Of a stretch of 64,000 nt of DNA, positions 1-9,032 are shown in pieces (position 1 is the stretch's first letter; each line of letters begins with the position of its first letter). The notes below the pieces were generated by a model. It did not search any database. It was not told the origin of the DNA and saw only the letters and a list, made by a program, of their open reading frames with translations. Position numbers and translations under genes: made by a program. The DNA comes from Daphnia carinata (taxonomy: Eukaryota; Arthropoda; Branchiopoda; Diplostraca; Daphniidae). Location: contig NC_081336.1 in assembly GCF_022539665.2 (NCBI RefSeq), forward strand, positions 1,488,001-1,552,000, read 5' to 3'.

Positions 1-1
1 G

Positions 2-483
2 CTAGCTCACTCGAAAACGAGCAAAGAACAACAGCAGCAACAACAACAACAACAACAACAGCAACAACATCAGCAACAACATCAGCAACAACAACAGCAA
101 CAACAAGATTACCGGGTCCCTCCTGGCTCAGCCGTTATCGATCCCATGGCTGCTTATTCAGCGGGAATGAGAGCTCCAGCTCCTTATCCGCCTAGATCAA
201 CTCCGCCTGCTCAAAACTCATCACGACCACCGAGTGGTTCGATCATGCAGGGCACTCCGCTTTCAATCTCATCGCCGTCAACAAATTCCTTACCTGTTCA
301 GTTGCAACTACCGAGAACGGACGGTTTGATACGTCCTACGGTTCAAGGTCGTGATTCTTTGGGTGGTTCCATTACACAGGGCACACCCATCGCCGCGAAG
401 GACTTGGACACCAGACCTGGTTTGCCGCCGACTGGACCTCATTCATCTCATCCTGCGTATGAATCATACTATAGAGGTCTGCC

Positions 484-514
<31 letters not shown>

Positions 515-2513
515 CAGCAGCCACCGGGTCCGCCTATGCGACTTCCATACCAGCCGGACCCGCAATCTTATTTGAGACAATCGATTTTGAGTAACGATTA
601 TCTTTTGTCGCAACAAATGGCCGAGCGAAACAGTGCAGGCAGAAGAGATCGAGATCTGTTAGGTGGACCGTTACAACCTCAAATGCCTGTCAACACGAGA
701 CCGAATGATCGGCAACCCCCACCGCCGCCCTCTCATCCAGCCTATCAGCATAGACCTCCTTCACCCATGTATGTGCAGAAGCATCCGTCGTACGGCATGG
801 AGCCGCACCACGGTTACCCGTCGAACACGAATAGTGGTAACATTGCACCCCAACTGCAGCAACATCAAAGCCTTTCGCATCAGCACCCGCAATCATCTCA
901 ACCTCCTCAACAGAGGCAAGGGGTCATTCAGCGAAACTCGTCCGTACCTTCGGCGCGCCAACCTGATCCGAGACCATCACCGCCTGCCTCCAGCCCACTG
1001 CAACAACAAAGCACTCAAGTTAGGACGTCTTCCCCGGGTGGATTGTTGTCAATGGGTGCCGGTGGAGTGGGAGGTCACCTCCATCCCAATAGTCGGCCAA
1101 ATTCGACTGCAGGTGGTGCCCCGCCGGTGTCTATTTCTCCAAGGGGTGATCCCATTTACGTCCATGACGCATTTGCGTCGTTGGTTAATGCCGCCGCTGC
1201 TCAACCGAGCCTACCTGTTCCGGATCGGGATCGAAGAGATCGTGAGAGGGAGAAGGAGAGAGATCCTAGGGGTCATCTACAGTCTTTGCCGATCTCCAGG
1301 TGAGTCGAATTTAATTCACATTGCATACGGGCAAAGTGTTAAAATGATTTTTTCCCAATTGATGTATAGATCAATGCATCCAGATAGAAGAGAAGAAGTT
1401 ATGGAGCGCACCATGGCCTATCAAAGAGAATCGCCCAAGATTGCCAGCGCCCCTCCAGGTCAAACCGGTGCCGGCGCTGCAGCAGTGGGTGATGCGACGC
1501 TGACGGCCGCCTCTTTAATCGATGCCATCATTACCCACCAGATAAACCAATCTTCAAATCCAAGTGAACTGGGGTCTGTTGTCACCAATTCCAAAGCCAG
1601 CAATGAAAGCTACTTCAATCGATATAGGAGGAACGCTAGTCCTGTAGATACTCGCGGTACTACTTTAGACCCCCGTGCCGGCCACAAGGAGCAACAACGC
1701 CATGAAGATCCGCCTCCTCCTTCTGGGCTGCCATCCCAACAACGTCCGCCCTCGTCGTCTCCTTCATTGCCCCCTCCAGCATCTGGATCTTCAAGCAAAG
1801 CTGCCTTTACTCTAGGGGAACACATTGAATCTATCATTGCCAAGGATTTTCATCAAGGCACTGGAGGAGGAGGAGGAGGAGGAATGCCAGTGCCCGCCGA
1901 ACAAGATTGGCACCCAGATTGGCAAAGACGCCAAGCGGAGTATTCCAAGTCCCGTATGGCAGCTCCCGAGTCGTTGATGAACGATTACGCTAAGAATCGA
2001 GCCGCCCTCGACTATGCTGCCAAATGTCGCGCTGGAGAAGGCCAGCAGATGCAAGAATATGGACTACCTAAAAGCGGCGGTGGAGGAGGTGAAGCTGAAA
2101 CTCGTCAACCTGCCATTTCCCCGCTCGATTACGTCAAGAAGAAGATTGTCGAAGTGATGCGAACCTCTTCGGACGGTGGCGTTCCAGCTGGAGGAGGGGG
2201 CAGCGCTAATCACGAAATGGCGCCTCCAAGTTCACCGGCTCGGCGCGGCATTAGTCCTGCTCCATCCCCTAACAAAAGACCACGAATGAATGAAGATGAG
2301 AGAGGTGGACCGTCTCCAGTTGTACCACATTACATGTCTACCCCGTACCCTTCCATGGGATATCCGTACACTATACCGCCCAATGTCCCTATGAGCAGTA
2401 GTGCTCCAACTGCCGTCACCTCCGCATCGGCCAGTTCCACCGGCAACCAAACAACGGGCCAGCCAGTTGTTTTGTTATCATCTCAGTATGAAGTTCTCTC
2501 TGATGAAGATTGA
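2..2513 (+). CDS. Smr: SMRTER/NCoR-type nuclear receptor corepressor, C-terminal part (partial at 5' end)
   Basis: Two exons are visible: the first is open from the window edge to 1299 (CAG/GTGAGT donor) and the second runs 1370-2513. They join in phase 2 and give 813 residues. Two GSI(M/T)QGTP repeats at about 236-259 and 362-388 are typical of NCoR/SMRT. The C-terminal part carries two CoRNR-like boxes that bind unliganded nuclear receptors: LIDAIITHQI near 1515-1544 and TLGEHIESIIAKDF at 1809-1850. A conserved ISPLDYVKKKIVEVM block lies near 2116-2160 and the protein ends LLSSQYEVLSDED. Poly-Gln tracts lie at about 32-105 and 485-521. The known role of the family is a nuclear scaffold linking nuclear receptors to histone deacetylase complexes. 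The N-terminal SANT and deacetylase-activating parts must lie upstream of the window. The family call is firm; the fly gene name is by analogy. Confidence 0.88.
29..106 (+). repeat. CAA/CAG trinucleotide tract coding poly-Gln
   Basis: An interrupted CAA/CAG array with a few CAT codons lies in frame in the corepressor exon and encodes a Gln/His run. A second array at about 485-521 encodes another Gln run. Such tracts are common in transcriptional coregulators and vary in length. Confidence 0.8.
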
Positions 2514-3551
2514 AAACGTAACAAGAAAACCAACAGCAAAAAAAAAAAAAAAAAAATCTAATATAAAGCAAGCCCTTTTTTCTTTCCGTGAGCTTTGCCG
2601 TTGGCTCCTAGCGGCCAATACAACGAGCTGGATGCTGAACAACAGATCGCTTTGTTTCGGGTACTCAAATGAGTTGTTAATCTTGCAACTGAATTCTAAA
2701 ACAAAAGCTATACCCTCATCATCATCATCATGCCGTCTCTTCTACTCCTGTTAACTTTGTGGTTCTTACATCATCATATGTCTTGCATTGGATTATTCTT
2801 GTAGAATCTTCCGCAACCTTTCCATAAGGTGTTGACTTGTTTCCTCGTTTCTTATGCGTCCTTTTTTTTTCCGGGTATGTATGTATCTTTTGGATGACTT
2901 TTGAAAGTCTATTTGTACGCGTATGATTGTGTGTTCCTGCAGAGCGTTTTTGTCATGAATATTGGAGAACAAGGAATCTTGGATGTACATTTTGTGTGTA
3001 TATTCTGTTGGATTTGGGACACAGGAGTGAAATCGGTTCCAATACATGACCGAAGTTTTTTACGTGATCTTTTCTAATTTCGCTTAGAAACCGGAAGCGT
3101 TTGTTGAAATATGCCAAGATTTACTCAATTTAAATTGCGGTCAACCTCAAATACAAAGGCGGGGAACAATCGGCTTGCGCACTCAGGGTTGGTAAAACTT
3201 TCCCAACAAGTTCGGACGCTAGATAGCGTTGCCTAGCTTGACACAGTCGCCATATTGAAACTGAGACTGAAACCGTTATTTTCGTCACGTCTTATAAAAC
3301 ATTCACATACGTCAATTGCCTTTTTTAAAAATAATTGGTGTTAGTAACCCAGAAACCGCGGGGATTCCAAGCACGTAACCTATTACATCCGAGAAGAACA
3401 GATGAGATTTTAGTTTTACATTATTTTAAAAGCAAGCCTTTCAAACCAAACAGGAACAAAGTATGGCTTCTCAATTTGATAGACTTGTCACGTCTATTTC
3501 ATTCAATTTATTTATTTCGGAATGCAAATAGGTTTCGTCGCCTAATTAGTC
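2514..3551. other. Corepressor 3' UTR, spacer and 5' region of the BTB gene
   Basis: No convincing coding exon is visible. The left part starts with the corepressor 3' UTR, including an A-run at 2539-2556. The right part, from roughly 3200, must hold the promoter and 5' UTR of the next gene, but I see no clear TATA box or initiator. Confidence 0.5.
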
Positions 3552-4687
3552 ATGGATGCCGAAGAATTCTGTTTGAGATGGAATAACCATCACCATGTTT
3601 TAGTTAGTGTTCTTGACAAATTGTTGGAGAAAGAATCAATGTGTGATGTGACGCTAGCTGCTGACCATCAATTTGTAAGGGTTCACAGATTAGTATTATG
3701 TGCCTGCAGCAATTACTTTGAGGTAAGGTAGTCTTTATGTGTACAAGAAGTAATCATATTTTAACACTTCTTTTTGTTTAGGAGATGCTCAGTAAACAAG
3801 TTGACAAGCAAGCATTCATTTTCTTGAAAGATGTCAGTTTTCCTGACCTCAGAGCCCTTGTTGATTACATGTACAAAGGTGAAGTCAATGTTGCTCAGGA
3901 ACATCTTGCAAGTTTTTTACAGACTGCTGAAGCCCTTGACATCAAAGGTATCTTTCTAAATTTGTGTACCATTAACTCCATGGAAGGATGAGAGCAAATC
4001 ATGTGACAACCACTTGCAGGTTTAGCGTATAAAGAAGGAGATCAGTCAAAACCCAAGTCAAATCAAAATGTTAGGTCTTCTGCTGTGAAAAGGACATTGA
4101 ATGAATCTGTACCTACTTCATCAGTTCTATCAACTTCCAGTAATCCCCAAAGAAATGACAATGATTCTTCTCATCCACCTACTCAAAACCAATCTTCCTC
4201 AAGACCTAAGCCACCTCCTGCCAAGAAAGCACACATTCTACCCTCAGAATCTCCGACTAATCCACCGAGCACAGACCCAGATGACCATTTTGTTGTTGTT
4301 GACACAAAATTAGAATCTGAAATGGACTCGGACCACATGGAAGATCATCTGGAAGACAACGGAACAGAATGGGCATCACGAGCATTAGTAAATCATAAAT
4401 CAATTGCTCCATATTGCAAACCGATTGAACAGTTCTTTTCCCTTAGGATGGCGACGACGATTGGAGCACATCTGATCCCGGCATGATATCTATTGTACCT
4501 AATTCGACCCGCGAAATCACTTTCAGTAATGAACAGCTTCACTTATTTTTGAGCATCAATTAAAACTTATGATATGAAAAAATTTAAGGCTCTTCTGCAT
4601 CGGAAACGAAACTTGTCGACAATGTTGCCGGTCCATCAGGAACACAATCCAAGACCAACAATTCATCCAGTACAACAGCATCTCGAG
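3552..4687 (+). CDS. BTB-domain common exons of a longitudinals-lacking-type transcription factor
   Basis: Five exons (3552-3722, 3782-3947, 4020-4387, 4447-4525, 4589-4687) join in phase and give 294 codons plus one base. The start ATG opens [13 protein letters not shown], the hallmark of arthropod BTB/POZ regulators. The BTB fold covers residues about 1-115, with [15 protein letters not shown] and AEALDIKGL motifs. A Ser/Pro-rich linker and an acidic DGDDDW stretch follow. The last common exon ends with one G before a GT donor at 4688. This phase fits every alternative zinc-finger exon downstream, all of which start with two bases of a Gly codon. BTB domains dimerise, while the alternative fingers choose DNA targets in the nucleus. 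The layout is that of fly lola, but other arthropod BTB-ZF genes are alike, so I give no symbol. Confidence 0.82.
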
Positions 4688-4995
4688 GTAGGCATCTTCA
4701 ATTACCTTTTGGTGCACCTTCCACTTAGATTTGCCTTCCCCGAATAGCACTCTTTTTGATTCCTCCCCTTTCGAGGAAGAAAGGCCGTGGTTTCCGTGCA
4801 AATCAGGCCAACCTGAATCTCTTAGCCTCAGGTTTTGTCCTCTGACGAGAAGGCCATTTAACTGTAGGGGCTTAGTAGACACGCCAACGTTTTTTAGTTA
4901 TCCAATTCGGGAAGAGTAAAAGTGGAGAGAAAAGAGTAATAGGGTGCCAATAGCTAAAAAGCCGAATCTGACGGATGATCTTCTCCAATCAATAG

Positions 4996-5273
4996 GTGCT
5001 TCTCCCGTCGTACCTGTCAAGGATTCCAGTACCGACGCGTTTCAAGCGATTGCCACGACCATATCGGCAGTATCGACTCTGGCAACGGTTTGTCCGCGAT
5101 GTTCGGCCAGGTTCTCTTGGGTCGGTGCCATGCTGGTCCACCTCCGTTCCGACGAATGCGGTTCTCTGCCTAAATTTACATGTCCGTTACCTTCGTGCAA
5201 TTTCGTCACTCGCCATCAGCGCAATATCAAACGACATGTCGTGCGGTTGCATCCCGAGCTGGACTACCGTTGA
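4996..5273 (+). CDS. Alternative terminal exon A: zinc-finger pair
   Basis: The acceptor CAATAG at 4990-4995 starts this exon with two bases that complete a Gly codon from the common exon. It encodes about 91 residues ending HPELDYR and stops at 5271-5273. The first finger has CPRC, then H and a final C (C2HC style). The second starts CPLPSC, a four-residue spacer, and ends in HVVRLH. This exon is the most divergent of the set and has a longer leader before its fingers. An isoform using it would have its own DNA specificity. Confidence 0.75.
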
Positions 5274-5519
5274 ATACGCGTTCGCTTTCCAACCAGATAT
5301 TTTACCCTCCCTACTCTTTTTCCGCTTCTACAATTTAATTTCTCATTCTCCCGCCTGAATCAGAATATCGTCGAATTTCATAGAGGGTCGTTTCCAACTT
5401 GTTCTTTTTTCTGTTTCGATCTGACAGCGTTTTGGTTAAAATTCTAGAATGTAATAGTTTGATTCGTTCTTTCTTATTGGTCCCCTGTTTTTTTTTGTTT
5501 GTTCCAAATGTTCTGTTAG

Positions 5520-5782
5520 GGTACGAGATGGATGATGAGTCTCATGTCGAACGCTTCGGTTGTCCCAATTGCCATCGGAGTTATAAGCATAGGAAACATT
5601 TGTACCGCCATCTGCGCCAGGGATGCGATGAAATGACTACGAAAACGACGGCTGATCGACGCGACGGCCAACCGAGTCACATACCTTTCTTCCGCTGCAG
5701 TTTTTGCTCTTACACAACTTACTTAAAGGCTTCTCTGCTTCAACACGCACAGCTCGAGCACAACCAGGATTGTCCTTGCTGA
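5520..5782 (+). CDS. Alternative terminal exon B: zinc-finger pair
   Basis: The acceptor TTAG ends at 5519. The exon starts with GG in the shared phase and then reads YEMDDESHVERFG before the fingers. Finger one is CPNC...YRHLRQGC (C2HC) and finger two is CSFC...HAQLEH. The stop is at 5780-5782. An intronic block CAAATGTTCTG lies just before the acceptor (5505-5515) and recurs before exons D and F. This exon is also the closest match to the decayed copy at 7838-8000. Confidence 0.78.
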
Positions 5783-6013
5783 TGTTCCTCTTTGATGTCT
5801 TGCCTGTTTTGTTTTTGAAAAAAAAAAAAAAAAACACCTTAGAATGCACAGGGAACCGCTTCAAAATAAAAATCTGTTTTTGTTGTTACAAGAACGTTTT
5901 TTTTTTTTTCCCCAAAGTCGGAGACAAATTGGAAATCATTTGATTTGATTCCTTGTTTTGTGTATTTCTATCTTTCTGATTTTTGCCATTCGATGCCTGG
6001 TTTCTGCTTACAG

Positions 6014-6243
6014 GCGCTGAAGGGGACGGTCCATCTCGGATCGTCTGTCCAAATTGTCACTTATAAGTATCGAAGGCTTTTGTACCGTCACCTTCGTCAA
6101 GGCTGCGATGTGGCGACACCGCAAACCATGGCCCATTGTCGCAATGACCCCCCAAATCACATGCCCGTCTTCCGATGCTATTTTTGCCCCTATATTACGT
6201 TCATTTAGGGATTTTTGAACTCAGGCCGAGCACGCCCATTAGA
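6014..6243 (+). pseudogene. Decayed alternative zinc-finger exon C
   Basis: The acceptor TTACAG ends at 6013 and the first codons read in the shared phase (AEGDGPSRIVCPNCH). The frame then breaks: about five bases are missing between the second zinc-binding Cys and the YK motif, which gives an immediate TAA. In the shifted frame the homology continues through YRHLRQGC and CYFCPYITFI, where a Lys codon of the sister exons is replaced by TAG near 6207. The last finger is further disrupted by a short deletion before a terminal CAT TAG that matches exon D. An intact finger pair cannot be made from this copy. Confidence 0.75.
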
Positions 6244-6417
6244 CCGCATCTCCGCGTTGAGTTTTTCTGTTTATCTGTTCGTTTTGTAACTCAGCAAGTC
6301 CCCATTGTTTTGACAAACGATTGTCGTAAAACAAAAGCAATGATTTTATTCTACGTTTGGCACATTCTCATGGGTCCGTGATTGTTTTTTTTTTCTCTCA
6401 AATGTTCTGGTCAATAG

Positions 6418-6644
6418 GTGACGAGATGGACACGGGTCAATCTCGCGTCGGTTGCCCCAATTGCCATCGGACCTATAAGTCCAACAAATTTTTGTATCGC
6501 CATCTTCGACAAGGTTGCGGGGAGGTAGCTTCCGGCTTTCGTGAAGATCAACCATGCCATCTGCCCATCTACAGATGTCATTTGTGCTCTTACATTACGT
6601 TCATTAAGGGATTTCTGTACCGACATTCTCAGACCGCCCATTAG
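6418..6644 (+). CDS. Alternative terminal exon D: zinc-finger pair
   Basis: The acceptor TCAATAG ends at 6417 and the exon begins GT GAC GAG, giving GDEMDTGQSRVG in the shared phase. Fingers are CPNC...YRHLRQGC and CHLC...YRHSQTAH, with the stop at 6642-6644. The inter-finger linker GEVASGFREDQPC is nearly identical to that of exon E, so the two are recent tandem duplicates. The CAAATGTTCTGG block lies at 6399-6410. Confidence 0.8.
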
Positions 6645-6951
6645 GCTGTTAAGTCCTTTTCGTATCGTTTTGGAACCGTCTTTTTACGTCTGCTTTCAGC
6701 TTCTCTGAAAATTTGGAAAGAACTTGTGTTACCTGAGACAATACAAATGCCCAGTTCTACCAACGATTATTTCGTAATCTTTGCTAGAGGACAACTTTTG
6801 ATCGGAGATAGCGCACTTCAAATATCTTATTTCGTCCCGGACTTCGAAAGCTCTTTTCTTATTGAAACCTGTAGACACGAGATACGGAACTTGTGCTACG
6901 ATTGCAATCCTAATTCTGTGTTTCCTTATTTTGTTGCCCCCTACTTGATAG

Positions 6952-7199
6952 GTGCCGATGAAGATGGTCAATCCGATCGAATTGTTTGCCCCAATTGCCT
7001 AAGGAGTTATAAGACCAGGAGGCTTTTGTATCGTCATCTACGTCAAGGATGTGGCGAAGTGGCCTCTGGTTACCGCGAAGACCAGCCGTGCATCCTACCC
7101 GTCTTCCGTTGTCATTTTTGCCCTTACATTACGTTCATTAGGGGATTCCTAAGCCGACATAACCTGAGCTTTCACAATTATTCAAATGTCGCAAATTAG
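6952..7199 (+). CDS. Alternative terminal exon E: zinc-finger pair
   Basis: The acceptor TTGATAG ends at 6951. The exon starts in the shared phase with GADEDGQSDRIV. Finger one is CPNC...YRHLRQGC; finger two is CHFC...SRHNLSFH. It ends seven residues after the last His at 7197-7199. The open frame continues upstream to about 6726, but that part is intron, because the acceptor and the homology with the sister exons both begin at 6952. Confidence 0.8.
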
Positions 7200-7344
7200 T
7201 TGTAGCTATCGAATTATCGGCGAATAGACAGCACGTTTTCTTTTTTTTTTTTTTTCATTTGTTTGTTTTTTTTTTTTTTTTTTTGCAAATGTATTGTGTG
7301 ATGATGATACTTCATTTGACCAAATGTTCCGGTTAATTAATTAG

Positions 7345-7616
7345 GTGACGAGGTGGACTATCAATATCGACTGAGTTGCCCGGTTTGCTGTCGGACTTAT
7401 ACGTGTAGAAAACATTTATTGCAACATCTGCGACGAAACTACCACGGTTGTGCACAGCCTTCTGCCAGCGCTCTCGTTGGACCGTATTCTCATTTGCCCC
7501 ACTTCCAATGCTCGTTTGCTAGGTGTTCTTATCTCACTTTCGTTAAGCGATTCTTATACATACACGCCGAGGAAGTTCACGGTATTGTTCGACCCGAACC
7601 GTTGGGTACTTCGTGA
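7345..7616 (+). CDS. Alternative terminal exon F: zinc-finger pair
   Basis: The acceptor AATTAG ends at 7344 and the exon begins GT GAC GAG GTG in the shared phase. The first finger, CPVC...QHLRRNYHGC, has two extra residues before its last Cys. The second starts CSFARC, a wider Cys spacing, and ends HAEEVH. The stop is at 7614-7616. The CAAATGTTCCGG block lies at 7321-7332, just ahead of a TTAATTAATTAG acceptor. Confidence 0.77.
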
Positions 7617-7837
7617 AATTCCCAACTCACGACAAGCTGCATCCGTTAATGCGTTCGAAATTTAGCCCCCCACCTCTTTTTTTTTTCCTTTCAAAATGTG
7701 GTGAAGGAAAAAACAAAAGAAAATTGGGAAATCAGTCTTGCGTTTTGAAATTGAATACAAAAAAGAAAATGACAAAAAGGGCGAAATTTTGATGTCTTTT
7801 TTTGTTCTCTTCGTTGACTCTGTTTCGGTTCACAAAG

Positions 7838-8000
7838 TAACGATGTTGGCGGTCTGTCTAGTCATGTTGAACGATTCGGTTGTTTAAATGCAAACGGTTT
7901 GATTAGAAATAGAAATATTTATGTTGTTTTCCTACGCAACGAACCAATTGCAAACTGCCCTATTTTTCCGTTATTTGCTCTTATGGATATGTAAATCGAT
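7838..8000 (+). pseudogene. Relic of a further alternative zinc-finger exon
   Basis: A stretch at 7863-7882 reads SHVERFGC in one frame, as exon B does (19 of 21 bases by eye). Further similarity to exon B follows around 7905-7925 (the AGGAAACATTTG region) and around 7965-7985 (TTCCG...TTTGCTCTTA, the start of finger two). Zinc-binding residues are lost and small indels break the frame. I read it as a decayed duplicate; the alignment is by eye only. Confidence 0.55.
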
Positions 8001-8453
8001 TTCAGCGCGATAACTCATTGAGATCGTCGCAAATCGGCCCATCTGTCAAATGATCAATAAAAAAAACAAAATGCCGTCTTTACTGGCTAATTGGATACTC
8101 ATTGTTTCGATTGAGTAAAAGACAATACACGGCACTCTCCATTGTCGAATCTGTTTGGGTCTATTGTGTATACAGTAATAACTATCTGAATTTGAAGAGC
8201 TTCTAGTTTATATAGCGATCGTCGATATTGGTTAATTGGATCGAGAATTTCTCAAACCGGATTTTTGTTTCACAATCTTGTTAGGGGACTCTTTGGCTAA
8301 ACCAGTTCTTTACTTAGTGAACAATAACATCACAAATGGGTCCTTGAATTCCCATATAAAAATCACCAATTGATATTTATAAAGAGAATTCACACACTTT
8401 TTGTCATAACTAATTAATCGCAGTTGCATTATTTTTGTCGTTCAATTTCATAG

Positions 8454-9032
8454 GTGGTTCTACTGCATTCCTGATGGTGTGTCCCAATTGCTCCAAGCGT
8501 TACACACATCCCAATTCGTACACGAGGTAAATGACTTGCTACGTGTTATCGACGTACCCTAATTTCCTTTCTCTTTTATCATTCCCCAATTTCGACACAA
8601 AAATAAAGGCACGTCAAAAATGAGTGCATAGCTGTCGAACCGAAATTCCCTTGTCTCGATTGTGGATCCCGCTTCCGTCGTAAAGCCTACCTCAAAGATC
8701 ACATTTGTCCGGTAAGCAGTTTTCTCTCCCCTCATAACTACGACCATCTGTTGTTGTCAATAAAAGAAAAAAAAAAAATAGATATATATCTGATAGATGA
8801 GTCGTGACAGTCGGCTTCTTGTCGATTTTTCTTCTGGGTCTCTCTAGTGAAATCCTGAAAGTGCCGGATGTCTTAACTTTCTCTAGCTTCTATTCTTTGC
8901 TACCTGGCTGCATCTTTACGATCTGGCATGAATCACATGAATCAGAAAATCCCATTTAAAAACATTTCTTTCTCTCTGATGTAGGCAAGGAGAGGGGCGT
9001 TCGTCGCGACCACCAACTCGTCATCTTCTTGA
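8454..9032 (+). CDS. Alternative terminal exons G (three-part zinc-finger end)
   Basis: The acceptor TTCATAG ends at 8453. Three exons, 8454-8526, 8609-8711 and 8985-9032, join in phase 2 and then phase 0. The first begins GGSTAFLMV and carries CPNC; the second completes finger one with RH...C and carries CLDC with H and C of the second finger; the third adds a short tail ARRGAFVATTNSSSS and the stop. Unlike the other ends it is split by introns inside the first finger, so it is probably an older, independent lineage of the array. Confidence 0.75.

Noticed and set aside
6726-6951. Upstream extension of the open frame before zinc-finger exon E
   Set aside because: Homology to sister exons and the acceptor both begin at 6952; the extension is intron that happens to be open.
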